Translations under genes and position numbers: made by a program
Assembly (NCBI GenBank): GCA_020746105.1
Contig: CM036624.1
Location: forward strand, 28,790,084-28,854,083
Origin: Trogon surrucura
Lineage: Eukaryota; Chordata; Aves; Trogoniformes; Trogonidae
DNA length: 64,000 nucleotides
Direction: 5' to 3'
The notes under the pieces: generated by a model
Database searches by the model: none
The model's input: the letters and a program-made list of their open reading frames with translations, nothing else
Told to the model about the DNA's origin: nothing
In this document: in pieces, positions 12,801-20,688 of the stretch
Numbering within the stretch: position 1 is the first letter of the stretch
Layout: every line of letters begins with the position of its first letter

Positions 12801-15800
12801 AGGCCCTCAGAATTGTCATTACATACATTTTGACTGTTTAGGTCCGAATTAATAAATGGCTACTCACGTATTTTTAAATATGTGACTGTCACATTTGATT
12901 CGGTCTCTTACTGAAACCCAGAATGTTGTATTTCTCCAAAGGGTTTAATGTCCCACGAGAATGGATTTCTGAAGTGGAAGTTTCCTGGTCAGAGAAACGC
13001 TTTTACTCACCAAAGTAACCACCAGCACTCATGACCTTGCTATACCGATAGCTCAGCCTGTCCAGTTTGGGAGCCAGCAGCTTGAGGGCAATGTTGCAAG
13101 CCGAAGAGCTAAACAAAACAAGAAAGGTCATAATATCCAGAAATAAGCTGCACCCCATCAGAACATAAATTGAAACACTTGTCAGCCCACGCAGCGCTCA
13201 CTAACAAGAACATAACTTGCTGCTTGCAGAAGATCATCCAGTTCATTCCTGTCTCTACTTACATGTTGTACATGTAGGGCAAACTGCTCTTCGACAAAGC
13301 CTTCATGTGGGAATACACGAAACTGGCCACTTGCAAACTGCTCTCCTTCATCGCCACATTAGCTATTGTGGTTATTAGAGAAAGGCCAGGCCTCGTCTCA
13401 AAGATAACAACACAAGCCATCATTCGCACTTCGGGAGGAAGAGACTGGTCTGCAAGGATCTGGATGAGATATCCCTGCACCTGCAGAGAGGAAACAGCAT
13501 CTGGAATTACCAATAATTAAGACTTTCTCCAGGCTGAATCCACATATAACCTGCAAGAAGTATGGGAGTGGGGGTTATTGTCCCTGCAGAAAGGTTTCCT
13601 GATCTCTTTTTAGTGCATGGTTCCACATCATTTTATTAAGACAGCTGAAGAGGCCATGGAAGAACAGCCCCCCAGAGAAGGGTGGGCACTGAATCTGAAA
13701 TAAATATCCATGTAGCAATGTATTGGGTCAACCCATCCAGCCTTAAGGGAAAGGGCTAAAAGAAGCAGACTAAAGTCAGTGTTTTGCCTAGGAGATGAAT
13801 AAAAGCTCTCTCTCTCCCTCCTATGGACTATTGATGCAGGTTAAATTATATGTCTGAGGTTTAGGTGGTTACATTTCCACCATATTTAACTTAATTGATT
13901 ATGACATATGACTAAAGAAATAGTGCTGATATCCTTCTGGAAACTTCCTATTGATTAACAACTATTATTAGCAGAAAACATCAGTTGAAATACAAAATTT
14001 TATTGTGTTCTTAGAAATAATCCTATTTTTGAAAAAACCACAACATGCTGAATCCACAGACTTGCTGCCATTAAATTCATTACTCTTTGCAGTATATATT
14101 CTCTAATTCACTAAGTAAAGAAATCTCTGGCAGATCATACTTACTGTTTTGGGATCCTTCCAAGCTATTTTTCTTAAGGCCATTATGGCATCAATTTGAA
14201 TGTGGACAGGGATATCAGAAGCACTGGATGAAGATGTGGGCAGGAACTTCTGGATGCGCTTGATGCTGGCTGGTTCTCCCATGTTACCAATGCACTTCAG
14301 AGCTAATTTCATTTTGTCTTCTTTGCCCCTGCTGATCGCTTCATCTGCCAGGTCATGGATGGGCTGTAGGCAAAGCACATTTCAGTCTTTTCTTCCTAAT
14401 GTATAGATTGTCCACAGTGTTCCCCTTAGCCACTGAAAAGCCTATCCCAATAAACCAAGTAGTTTTGATAAGATTACTTGGTAATAGTTTCTCTCAGGAC
14501 TTCACCTTACAATGTGTTTTTAATGATGAAGCAAATATTTACATTACTAAAATGATTCTTTGCCTTTGTTCTGAAGGAGACCTACAAAACATGTCTTCAT
14601 AAGTCCAGTTGCCATTTTTCTACATCTTAAAAGAGTTAAGGTAATGTAATGAACATTGCTAGGCTATTAGGAACAACTTGAGAAAAAGCCACCCACCTGA
14701 AGAGCTTCTTTAGGACAAGCTGGGGTCTGAGAACAGTATCTGTTGACCACAGAACTGTATGCTAAGCAGGCAACTTGCTGAAGCGTGGGACTTTTCTGAA
14801 TTCGAGAACTGGTAATTAAATCCTGTGGGGAAAAAAAGGAAAACAAAACTAGTTTTGTATTTACTACAGTGCTCCACATAGCTTCTGGAGCAGGAAAATC
14901 ATCAGAGTTTGTCTGAGGGGAGCACTTTCAGAATGATTACTGTTCACATCCAAACGAATTAAATCAACTTGTAGACATTTTAGTTACAAGCTTCACTTAG
15001 GAGTTGAATTCCCCACTAGTTCCAGTATAAATAAGCATATATATATAAGTTTGCACAGCACCATTTTGATTTTTCTCAACTGAGCATAACACTGAAAATA
15101 CAAAGATTATGCATAAATATCAATCTATAATATACTTAGGAATCCATTAGACTAATGATGTATTCTCACATCATATCCTTTTTTCCTATTTGAGAAGAGG
15201 AATATTGACTAGAGACAGGAAAAATCCTGTTTGGAATAAAATGATTCATTAGAGTGTCAAAATATTTGATATTTGTACTAACATTTGATAATAATTTGAT
15301 GTTTGCGCATCAAAATATTTGATGTTTGCACTTCCAGCACTTTCAAGCTTATAGGAATATTTTGCAATTAATAGAGCTACTCAAATGACGTAACACAGAA
15401 ATCATTATCTGTTTCAGAAGAAAGAGATTGAAGTGGACAAAATTTTGTCTGTAGAAGGTATGATGCGATCCAAGAAAAATAAATGGGAATTACTCTCAGA
15501 AAGTGTTATAAGAAAATGGCTTTTATATCCATGGAATGAAATGAACACACAGGGCTGTGCCTCCTCTTGTATACGTAGTGCCAAAAGGAATTTGTGTTTC
15601 AAAATTTACACAAAATTGGTATATTTGAGGGGAGAATCCAGTCTCTAATATACTTTCTAATCAAAGGCTGTCATCAATTAGCATGCCTTTTGTTATCAGG
15701 GAAGGTTCACAGAGATTTACTCACTGCTGCTATTGGAACAGTGTCTTCATCAGCTTTCGTTAAATGCAGAGCAAAAGAAACACTGAGAAGAGTCTGGAGG

Positions 15801-18800
15801 TAGCTAAGGTCATCGCTGCGAATTCTGGTCTTAATGAATTTGAGCGCTTCTGTGGTGCCTGTGGCAGAAACTGCACTCAACAGCCATCGCCTGCAAGCAG
15901 GTTAAAAAAAAAAAAAAATCCCTACTTTTAGCTCTCAATTCTCCAAAAATTCAAAGGTTTCTTAGAAGCTGTTACAATGAAATACCTGTAGCGGGGTTTG
16001 TCTGAAACTTGTCTCCAGATGGACTCAAGAGTATCAGCGCTCGCTATCCGGCAGAGCTGGACAAGCTCCAAGAATCTGTATGGAACATCGTCGTGGAAAT
16101 CTTGTTGGTTATTCAGGACTATGTGCTGCAGTGTTTCTACTATCTGTAACAACACATGAGAGCGAGGGCACACACAATTAACTCCTTTGGAATTCATGAT
16201 CATTACTCTTCATTCTTTATATTAGGAAAGTAATCTGAAGACCTAAAAAAAAAACTATACCCGTTGCTCGGGGTTTTTTGTCTTGATTAGCTGCAGTGGC
16301 ATCTGTGGCAACGCTGATGGGAATTGGTAACGAAGGCCTCCGTAGCTCTGCATGGAAACGTCTGGGGCGCTCACCCGTTCGCTTCGCACTTCAAGCAAGG
16401 TGAGCTGTTGTCTGTCGGGAGACAAGTGTCACGGGAAGAATGAATTGGCTCTTCTCCTCCACCTGCCTTGGCTGTCTGTTGGTTTGGTGATATTGTGATG
16501 CTATCGGTTGTACTCTAATAATTTTTCTTATCACAGTGAAGTCTTACAGTTTGCTAATGGATGAAGCCTTCTAATTGGAACAAAATGGTATTGGAGTTAA
16601 CTACAAGGAAATTGCTTCTGAGGAGCTAAACTGCTGCCTCGGAATGAGAGCTACCAACAGTGTAATCAACGATCTTATTTCTGTGTGCACCATCTTCCTC
16701 CTGACATTATAAATTAGCCTATTTTCAGGACAGAGCGCTGAAGTTGCATTCTTATAGTATAAGAGAGCAAAAGAGCTTTTCTCCTTTTCCTTCATGTAAT
16801 CGCAATGCCAAGTTCACCAGGGTACAGATAAAGAACCCAACTGCCGTGGAGCTCACTTCTCATTTCACTTCAGTTGGGGGTGAAATGGACTTCCAGAATC
16901 TATCGTTATTCTCACTTTGTGAAGCAAGCACACGTCCCACCTACTTTGCTTCCATGACAGCAACACCAGTAGGTTCACTGAGAGGCGAGATCTGATACAC
17001 CTGTTGCGATACCACTTCTGAGATGAGGGTACCACTGTCTGTCTGCTTCAGTTTGTAGGAGAAAGCTGCAGTCCCTTTTATGAGCCTTCCCTTCTGGAGG
17101 AGGACAGAGACACACAAAGAGTGAATGGGAGCAGAATGGCCGTACTTGTAATTAAGAAGATCTTTTCACATCTAACGTACCATCACGTCGACAGGACAAG
17201 GGTAAATGTAAGCCGTTCCGACGCTCTTCTTCACTTTTTCCTGGCAATTATTCTGGTCTACAGTTTTGGTTACAGAGACTCTGCTGTTCTTCCTGTCTTC
17301 CTGGATGATGTACCTTGTGTGGCAAACACCTCCAATTCCAGCCTGCAGATCAACACAGATAACAAGACTTCCCAGTTATATCAGGATTTCACTGTGTCAG
17401 CAGTTTTACTGAACGAAGATTCTGAAAGAGCAGAATGAGGGTGAGGAACTACTGAACAGTCTTAATTATGTTTTGAAACCTGTTTCCATTATATGCAATG
17501 AATCCTATTGAGCTAAGAAATAGACATGTGAAAAATAGTCAAGAGATGGAGTTTAAAAAATAATTAATTAATATCAACATGAAAAAATAAAATGGTTCAT
17601 GTAGTTGCATCAGGGAAGCCACGTAACAGATACATTCATAACTAATTTTTTTTTCTTCAAAGGACTGCATGTTAAGTCTTAAAGACACGTCTTAAAACAA
17701 ATCTAGCCCAGATAATTCATTCAATACACATACACACATTTTCTTCTGTGTGAATGAAAATTGTGGGGTTTTAGATGATGAACATTTGAAAGCAAATGCA
17801 AATAAACAGAAAATTAAAGAAAGCGCACCTAAAAAGAACATATCCTTTCAAAAAAGTAGTTTTAGAGTGGAAAAAACAAACCTCTTGCAATTCATACACA
17901 TTCTGTGACTTTTTAATGGTTATCTGCAGCATATTCAGTATTCCTTTCACTATGTTAACACATATATTGGGGCAGTCTTCTGGTCCGTAAATGTTTCCAA
18001 TTCGTCCACTACTGTATTCAAACTTGAAAGGCCGGGTAAAACATGAAGAAACGATCTGGGTGATTTTGGAAGATCGAGTAAATGAGTCCTTGGGCCAGAT
18101 GCCATTGTATTCCTCAAACTGTGGAGAGCGGATCTGGGAGGAAATTAAGATACTCATGTGAATAGAACTCCATTGGTGCTAATAATGCAGAGAGATAGAA
18201 GAAATTAGCATAATCACCAGTTATATAATCTTTCCTTCCAAACAAAGGCTTAGAAACTCATACAGGAGTTTATTCTTTTGTCTTTTGCTTACACAATTGT
18301 AAAACCAGTACAAAACCTGTAGGCTCAGGAGTATTATTGTATCTTATAGAAGCAGTTAACATATCACTATAATCTCCCAGGAATGTTTTAAATGCTACTT
18401 GCATTAACTCTACAGGGAGAAAGGCTAATTAAAAAAGTAAAAAAGAAAAAAAAAAATCGATCAAATTTGTCCCTATTTCTTCAGCCTTAAAATATATATT
18501 CTGCTTCAAGTGAAATTTAGCTTTTAAAAAGCTTATATCATTCTAAATATCAAATAAGTATAGTTTTAGAACTTCTCAGTTTAACTCGTCCCCTTCTGAA
18601 AATGTGTGACTGAACTAGTTGCTCTATTTGCTGCATATTTGTGAATTGCTTAAATCAAACCACTACTTTTGAAATTTGAATGATGTATTTATAAACCTTT
18701 TTTCTTCCCCTTACTGAGACACAATGCGAATCAGCAGCAATTTCAGTAACCTTGACAAAAGTGCCTCAGAGCACAGCCTGGTGCACACCACATAAGAACT

Positions 18801-19883
18801 TCAGGGTGAAGACTACAGTGCAAAATGCAATCCTTAGCTCATAACTTTGACATGTTGCTCCCGTCAGTGAAAGAAAATCTACAGCTCGACTACAACCAGC
18901 GAGAGCTCTGTCACCGAACTCAGTGCCGGAACGAATTAAATGGACAAATAAAAGTATTTTCCTGAAATATACTTATTTGATGGGCCAGGTCCATCTCTAC
19001 GGATCTTGAGAGGTGTGATTTCACACGTACAGACCTTTTATTGCATTATCCGAACGCTATAGTGTTTGGATAGCATCACGTTCATTTTTAAATCTTTCTT
19101 TTGTCACTTATAATTTCTTAGCTTTTTATCACTTTTTAGGTCTACATTTATTAATTGCCTGCATGACAATAATTTTACATACCCAAGTCTTCCTATAAAA
19201 GTAGGAAATGTGTGTTAAGAATAGCATCAAATCTTAAAGTCAGAGCAGGCTTGAGTGATGTAACTTAGAAATAACCATTTTCCACAACGGACAACAATGA
19301 CTGGATGCCAAATCACTCTTCGCTTCTGAAACTTTAGCTTGCAGATCCTACTCCAACACCTACAGCACCGAGTCTCCAGTTGTGCTTCCTACAGCTTTCC
19401 TAAAGCACAGGTCAGCAATTACATCTGTTATTTACAATTCACTGTTGCATGGTACGTTTGGAAGAAGACAGGATACCTTGAGGAGGTAGGTGTTCTCTGA
19501 CAGCTCGCTGATCTCTAGTTTGCTGCTCAAGCGCACACCGGCTTTGGCCAAACCTTGTTCTTGAAGCCCATTCAACACCCAGCCTTCATAGCCGTACACG
19601 TGGCTCCTTCTGCTGCTGAATCCAGGGTCTGTGGGGAATGGCAGGGGGTTTCACAATAGAGACTGTGACACAGTCACCAGAGGAAGGTTATGGAAGGAAA
19701 TTTACTTACCAATGTCAAACTTCTGGCTTCCTACAAAAAGAAATGGAAAAGAGATAAGTAACATTCAGTACAGATCCAATTGTTGTCGCTGAGCTTAAGG
19801 AAAATTTGGGAAAGAGAGATGAAGAAGGGCTACGTAAACTTACCTACAAGGGTGAGCGCTAGTGCAAGTATGATTCCCTTCAT
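791..19883 (-). CDS. VTG2: Vitellogenin II (yolk precursor), exons 1-31, C-terminus off the left edge
   Basis: Vitellogenin is a large lipid-transfer phosphoglycoprotein. Liver secretes it, the oocyte takes it up, and cathepsin D cleaves it into lipovitellins, phosvitin and a YGP/VWD tail. Thirty-one exons join in frame with GT-AG introns to about 1,719 codons. From the N-terminus they give a signal peptide (residues 1-15), the Vitellogenin_N/lipovitellin-1 module (about 20-1090), phosvitin (about 1110-1365, nearly all Ser), lipovitellin-2 (about 1370-1625) and the start of a VWD domain (about 1628 on). The residues follow chicken vitellogenin II closely (for example RSSKITQ, KLGSK-free lipovitellin-1 helices, LQLVVYADTDS, PPIWNVFAEAPSAVLENLK), and this is the paralog next to SSX2IP, hence VTG2. 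Chicken VTG2 has about 1,850 residues, so about 130 are missing beyond the edge. No frameshift or premature stop was seen. Transcription is presumably oestrogen-driven from the promoter upstream of 19,896. Confidence 0.96.
1210..1396 (-). CDS. VTG2: VTG2 exon 30 (start of VWD domain)
   Basis: This exon covers residues 1627-1689, from ARCSVSYNKITTFNEVQF through MPANCYHVLAQDCSSDLKF to INIKIGS, the opening strands of the von Willebrand factor D domain with three Cys. The acceptor is TTAACCAG and the donor CA|GTAAGT in phase 2. Confidence 0.95.
1844..1979 (-). CDS. VTG2: VTG2 exon 29
   Basis: This exon covers residues 1582-1627, from VVLYEKAMRLPLSLPVGPK through PPIWNVFAEAPSAVL to ENLK, the end of lipovitellin-2. 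The acceptor is CTTTTCAG and the donor G|GTCAGG in phase 1. Confidence 0.95.
2496..2634 (-). CDS. VTG2: VTG2 exon 28
   Basis: This exon covers residues 1535-1581, from FYKFVPGAAFMLGFSEK through NPSRQAKVIVALTSPR to VVVKLPD. The acceptor is ATTTTTGAAG and the donor GAT|GTAATA. Confidence 0.94.
2997..3139 (-). CDS. VTG2: VTG2 exon 27
   Basis: This exon covers residues 1488-1535, from AYLKWGRNCEDYKISTELVT to VPSSIRSIAEW. The acceptor is CGTTACAG and the donor TG|GTGAGG in phase 2. Confidence 0.94.
3234..3446 (-). CDS. VTG2: VTG2 exon 26
   Basis: This exon has 71 whole codons (residues 1417-1487), from PKFLGDVKTPVLAVFLHG through LQLVVYADTDS and the N-glycosylation sequon SNLTD to NAHKAM. The acceptor is CTTCTTAG and the donor ATG|GTAAGG. 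Confidence 0.95.
3447..4533 (-). other. VTG2: VTG2 intron 25
   Basis: This 1.09-kb intron has a moderately GC-rich middle (about 3,820-4,480) containing several short open frames. None resembles vitellogenin or any family I know, and I could not assign it to a repeat class. Confidence 0.75.
4534..4623 (-). CDS. VTG2: VTG2 exon 25
   Basis: This exon has 30 whole codons, from FPKKQLPADQ to SSRAASQ, the Ser/Arg-rich start of lipovitellin-2. The acceptor is CTTGCAG and the donor CAG|GTTAGT. Confidence 0.93.
4624..5561 (-). other. VTG2: VTG2 intron 24
   Basis: This 0.94-kb intron lies between the exon 24 donor (5561-5560) and the exon 25 acceptor. No further coding, repeat or RNA feature was recognised in it. 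Confidence 0.7.
5562..5612 (-). CDS. VTG2: VTG2 exon 24
   Basis: This exon has 17 whole codons, EDDEIYGYRFKSAHRQE, just after phosvitin at the start of lipovitellin-2. The acceptor is TTTCAAAG and the donor GAG|GTGAGC. Confidence 0.93.
6103..6939 (-). CDS. VTG2: VTG2 exon 23: phosvitin
   Basis: A single 837-bp exon (279 codons, phase 0 at both ends) carries the whole phosvitin. It opens with a Lys-rich leader (SNKTRHQKKQPSKKGNTVLT), then a TCN-coded serine patch, then an acidic DEDENDEV stretch. Next come about six K-S4 units, about ten K-G-S(6-9) units with one K-D-S variant, and two His-rich cassettes (HHSHGHHS). About 160 of the 279 residues are serine. Phosphorylated serines bind calcium and iron in yolk. 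The chicken homologue has Arg, Asn and Lys interrupters rather than Lys-Gly. The core uses AGC/AGT only, so the DNA is a near-pure AGY repeat that reads open in several other frames. The acceptor is TTTTTGCAG and the donor TGG|GTAACT. Confidence 0.96.
7244..7249. repeat. Target-site duplication, left copy
   Basis: CTCATC here matches CTCATC at 7835-7840 on the other side of the solo LTR. Confidence 0.85.
7250..7834 (-). mobile_element. Solo LTR of an avian endogenous retrovirus in VTG2 intron 22
   Basis: This is a 585-bp solo LTR on the minus strand, the same orientation as VTG2. It starts TGTTTTGGG and ends CCACCACA (TG...CA termini). The flanks are a perfect 6-bp direct repeat, CTCATC, at 7244-7249 and 7835-7840, which is a target-site duplication. 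A TATA-like CATATAAAAG box lies mid-element (plus positions about 7,559-7,569), with an ATTAAA-like poly(A) signal further on. No internal retroviral genes are present, so the two LTRs of a provirus have presumably recombined. A 6-bp duplication is typical of ERVK-like insertions, and the family assignment is inference. It fills about 60 percent of the 982-bp intron. Confidence 0.88.
7835..7840. repeat. Target-site duplication, right copy
   Basis: CTCATC here pairs with 7244-7249 and marks the LTR insertion point in VTG2 intron 22. Confidence 0.85.
7922..8097 (-). CDS. VTG2: VTG2 exon 22 (end of lipovitellin-1)
   Basis: This exon covers residues 1032-1090, from VETDGGIDKIQVEIQAGS through SESEEEEESSPYEDIQ to LGIDKVFK. 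The acidic serine segment just precedes phosvitin. The acceptor is GGTGTGTAG and the donor AAG|GTAAGA. A solo LTR begins 81 bp into the following intron. Confidence 0.95.
8188..8407 (-). CDS. VTG2: VTG2 exon 21
   Basis: This exon covers residues 959-1032. It includes THKRDICIKLHHLGCQLCFS, with a conserved Cys cluster, and ends HEAKIVVMP. The acceptor is CCAATGCAG and the donor G|GTACAG in phase 1. Confidence 0.94.
8529..8673 (-). CDS. VTG2: VTG2 exon 20
   Basis: This exon covers residues 910-958, from HKAFAVSRNIGELGVEKR to SERASGEGFTK. The acceptor is GTCGACAG and the donor AAG|GTAACC. Confidence 0.94.
8674..9213 (-). other. VTG2: VTG2 intron 19
   Basis: This 540-bp intron contains an A/C-rich low-complexity stretch (about 8,930-9,005) and nothing else recognisable. 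Confidence 0.7.
9214..9399 (-). CDS. VTG2: VTG2 exon 19
   Basis: This exon covers residues 848-910, from LYVYTVATMGINTEYFQH to CREETEIVVGR, in the lipid-binding beta-sheet region. The acceptor is TGTTTCAG and the donor AG|GTATTG in phase 2. Confidence 0.95.
9513..9606 (-). CDS. VTG2: VTG2 exon 18
   Basis: This exon covers residues 817-848, from VDGKITPPLTGDFRPSQLL to QIRSDVNPS. The acceptor is GTTTGCAG and the donor AG|GTATGG in phase 2. Confidence 0.94.
9607..11316 (-). other. VTG2: VTG2 intron 17
   Basis: At 1.7 kb this is the longest VTG2 intron in the window. It holds the CR1 fragment at 9,990-10,425. The remainder is AT-rich with a short ATTA/TAAT repeat near 10,600-10,630 and no coding signal. 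Confidence 0.75.
9990..10425 (-). mobile_element. CR1 LINE fragment (old) in VTG2 intron 17
   Basis: The plus strand reads like the reverse complement of a CR1 non-LTR retrotransposon. It has the CCAGAACTGGACATTGTACT block, the GGACTTGGCATTGCCGTTGT block, the CCAGCCTGTCAGGGTCCCC block and a degenerate GTGTCATCATTGGCA block. The element is therefore minus-strand, like VTG2. It lacks the 3' tail and is diverged. Its middle (10,150-10,235) is unusually GC- and CpG-rich. Confidence 0.75.
11317..11506 (-). CDS. VTG2: VTG2 exon 17
   Basis: This exon covers residues 754-817, from TLLEPADKSTAIKK through QPVWLGELRYIVPTCTGLPL to ALARAAVS. The acceptor is TACTGCTAG and the donor G|GTGAGC in phase 1. 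It is GC-richer than its neighbours at the 3' end. Confidence 0.94.
11594..11713 (-). CDS. VTG2: VTG2 exon 16
   Basis: This exon has 40 whole codons (residues 714-753), from LLGWKELPTETPLISSYVK to LQQAVK. The acceptor is TTTTCTAG and the donor AAG|GTACCA. The following intron is only 87 bp. Confidence 0.92.
11714..12386 (-). other. VTG2: VTG2 intron 15
   Basis: This 673-bp intron has several short open frames on both strands. None resembles a known protein, and no repeat was recognised. Confidence 0.7.
12387..12488 (-). CDS. VTG2: VTG2 exon 15
   Basis: This exon has 34 whole codons (residues 680-713), from VGVRAEGLTDVIVKKNIPF to IKEIGKA. The acceptor is TTTGGTAG and the donor GCT|GTAGGT. 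Confidence 0.92.
12599..12723 (-). CDS. VTG2: VTG2 exon 14
   Basis: This exon covers residues 638-679, from DNYKVGTAGDVFVMNS to SAGSVADLVE, where the lipid-cavity beta-sheet begins. The acceptor is CTGCCATAG and the donor GAG|GTAAAT. Confidence 0.93.
13011..13108 (-). CDS. VTG2: VTG2 exon 13
   Basis: This exon covers residues 605-638, from SSACNIALKLLAPKLDRL to MSAGGYF. The acceptor is TTGTTTAG and the donor G|GTGAGT in phase 1. Confidence 0.93.
13263..13480 (-). CDS. VTG2: VTG2 exon 12
   Basis: This exon covers residues 533-605, from VQGYLIQILADQSLPPEVR to KSSLPYMYN, in the helical domain. The acceptor is CTCTGCAG and the donor AT|GTAAGT in phase 2. Confidence 0.95.
13481..14144 (-). other. 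VTG2: VTG2 intron 11
   Basis: This is a 664-bp AT-rich intron. No feature was recognised beyond the flanking splice sites. Confidence 0.7.
14145..14363 (-). CDS. VTG2: VTG2 exon 11
   Basis: This exon has 73 whole codons (residues 460-532), from PIHDLADEAISRGKEDK to RKIAWKDPKT, in the helical domain. The acceptor is GCCTACAG and the donor ACA|GTAAGT. Confidence 0.95.
14697..14822 (-). CDS. VTG2: VTG2 exon 10
   Basis: This exon has 42 whole codons (residues 418-459), from DLITSSRIQKSPTLQQ to ACPKEALQ. The acceptor is TCCCCACAG and the donor CAG|GTGGGT. Confidence 0.94.
14823..15724 (-). other. VTG2: VTG2 intron 9
   Basis: This 902-bp intron contains repeated copies of the AT-rich motif TCAAAATATTTGAT around 15,256-15,330, partly arranged as imperfect palindromes. 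No coding or transposon signal was seen. Confidence 0.7.
15725..15890 (-). CDS. VTG2: VTG2 exon 9
   Basis: This exon covers residues 362-417, from RWLLSAVSATGTTEALKF to ADEDTVPIAA, in the helical domain. The acceptor is TGCTTGCAG and the donor GCA|GTGAGT. Confidence 0.94.
15986..16143 (-). CDS. VTG2: VTG2 exon 8
   Basis: This exon covers residues 310-362, from IVETLQHIVLNNQQDFH to RQVSDKPRYR, the first helices of the lipovitellin superhelix. The acceptor is TGTTACAG and the donor AG|GTATTT in phase 2. Confidence 0.95.
16261..16411 (-). CDS. VTG2: VTG2 exon 7
   Basis: This exon covers residues 259-309, from QQLTLLEVRSER to LQLIKTKNPEQR, the linker between the beta-barrel and the alpha-helical domain of lipovitellin-1. 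The acceptor is CCCGACAG and the donor CGG|GTATAG. It ends in phase 0. Confidence 0.94.
16412..16944 (-). other. VTG2: VTG2 intron 6
   Basis: This 533-bp intron has no repeat or coding signal that I recognise. Confidence 0.7.
16945..17093 (-). CDS. VTG2: VTG2 exon 6
   Basis: This exon covers residues 210-259, from KGRLIKGTAAFSYKLKQ to TGVAVMEAK. The acceptor is CCTCCTCCAG and the donor AA|GTAGGT in phase 2, completed by the first base of exon 7. Confidence 0.94.
17181..17342 (-). CDS. VTG2: VTG2 exon 5
   Basis: This exon has 54 whole codons (residues 156-209). It runs from AGIGGVCHTRY to YIYPCPVDVM and contains conserved disulphide cysteines. The acceptor is GATCTGCAG and the donor ATG|GTACGT. 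Confidence 0.95.
17343..17881 (-). other. VTG2: VTG2 intron 4
   Basis: This is a 539-bp AT-rich intron. No further feature was recognised. Confidence 0.7.
17882..18133 (-). CDS. VTG2: VTG2 exon 4
   Basis: This exon covers residues 72-155 of the N-terminal beta-barrel and includes EEYNGIWPKDSFTRSSK and SSCFTRPFKFEYSSGRIG. It has 84 whole codons, with acceptor TCCTCCCAG and donor GAG|GTTTGT. Confidence 0.95.
18134..19476 (-). other. VTG2: VTG2 intron 3
   Basis: This 1.34-kb AT-rich intron separates the signal-peptide exons from the first large beta-barrel exon. I see no repeat or coding signal in it. Confidence 0.7.
19477..19628 (-). CDS. VTG2: VTG2 exon 3
   Basis: This exon covers residues 21-71, from DPGFSSRR to ENTYLLK, the start of the N-terminal beta-sheet receptor-binding and lipid-binding module. 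The acceptor is CCCCACAG and the donor AAG|GTATCC. It ends in phase 0. Confidence 0.94.
19710..19730 (-). CDS. VTG2: VTG2 exon 2 (21-bp microexon)
   Basis: This 21-bp microexon encodes (G)SQKFDI and spans the signal-peptide cleavage region. The acceptor is TTTTTGTAG and the donor G|GTAAGT. It is phase 1 on both sides, as needed to join exons 1 and 3. Confidence 0.93.
19844..19883 (-). CDS. VTG2: VTG2 exon 1: start codon and signal peptide
   Basis: Forty coding bases begin at the ATG at 19883-19881 and encode MKGIILALALTLVG, a typical hydrophobic signal peptide. The donor is G|GTAAGT in phase 1. The start fits the chicken protein, which begins MRGIILALVLTLVG. Only 13 nt separate it from the inferred cap site. 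Confidence 0.96.
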
Positions 19884-19896
19884 AGTGAAGGTGAAT
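19884..19896 (-). promoter_or_regulatory. VTG2: VTG2 5' leader and inferred cap site
   Basis: The 13 bases before the ATG read ATTCACCTTCACT on the minus strand. This matches the very short leader known for the avian vitellogenin II mRNA, placing the inferred start of transcription at 19,896. The spacing to the TATA-like box (about 31 bp) supports it. Confidence 0.75.
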
Positions 19897-19920
19897 GAGG
19901 CTCTACCAGACATGGTGAGA

Positions 19921-19928
19921 CTTTTATG
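19921..19928 (-). promoter_or_regulatory. VTG2: VTG2 TATA-like box
   Basis: CATAAAAG on the minus strand is about 31 bp upstream of the inferred cap site, the expected place for a TATA element. Confidence 0.8.
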
Positions 19929-19984
19929 GAAGAAAGCTCAGGAACACGTGGCTGTGTTCTGCTGAATTCTCAAGTTTTTTATCA

Positions 19985-19996
19985 GTTTATGTAAAC
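19985..19996 (-). promoter_or_regulatory. VTG2: VBP (PAR-bZIP) binding site in the VTG2 promoter
   Basis: GTTTACATAAAC on the minus strand lies about 89-100 bp upstream of the cap site. As I recall, this is exactly the site by which the liver-enriched PAR-bZIP factor VBP (vitellogenin-binding protein, a TEF relative) was described in the chicken vitellogenin II promoter. It may also accept C/EBP- or FOX-type factors. Confidence 0.8.
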
Positions 19997-20247
19997 ACTT
20001 CCCTTTTTGCAATCGCACTTTCTCTTCAGACGGAGTAACGGAAATCAAGTCATAACTTGGCATCTCACTGATTTTCTCATACAAGCCCTTTGCTAGATTG
20101 TCTGTAAGTTTCTACTTATCCTAGTAAAACCATTTTACCACATCATTTACAATATATTTACAATGAACACATTACTTAATTTCTTAGATTATGTCACAGC
20201 TGGCTGCTGGTGTTTGGTCCTGCCACAGATTAGGTTGATTTTACCCA

Positions 20248-20260
20248 GGTTATGCTGACC
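20248..20260 (-). promoter_or_regulatory. VTG2: Imperfect oestrogen response element
   Basis: On the minus strand this reads GGTCAGCATAACC, one base short of the GGTCAnnnTGACC palindrome, at about -352 to -364. Another TGACC half-site follows at plus 20,269-20,273. A second, weaker ERE in this position is known for the chicken gene. Confidence 0.75.
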
Positions 20261-20496
20261 TGGCATCTGACCTGAACTGTTATCTAACTGATAATGGCCC
20301 AATTAACAGAGCAGAGTCAGTGTCACGCATGTTAACGGTGTTCTTTCTCTTCCCTCAGCATTGCTTTACAGCCACCCTTGCAGACGAGAGATCAAGACAG
20401 TTAAACCCTTGCTCTTCTTACATTCATATGTGCACGAAAGCACATTTAATATCCTGCCAAAAATCCATATATATGAAATAAATATGTTTATTTAAA

Positions 20497-20668
20497 TGGA
20501 ACAGGCTGCCCAGAGAGGCTGTGGAGTCTCCTTCTCTGGAGACATTCAAGACCCGCCTGGACACGTTCCTGTGTAGCATTATCGAGGCGTTCCTGCTCTG
20601 GCAGGGGGATTGGACTTGATGATCTTTCGAGGTCCCTTCCAATCCCTAGCATTCTGTGATTCTGTGAT
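20497..20668 (+). mobile_element. CR1 LINE 3' fragment inside the VTG2 oestrogen control region
   Basis: This is about 172 bp of CR1 3' end in plus orientation, opposite to VTG2. It runs from GGAACAGGCTGCCCAGAGAG, through the GGACTTGATGATCTTTCGAG block, to the diagnostic tail ATTCTGTGATTCTGTGAT. It is 5'-truncated and shows no target-site duplication, as usual for CR1. It lies between the imperfect and the perfect ERE. Confidence 0.9.
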
Positions 20669-20688
20669 CAGTGTGTCCTTTCAGCTCC

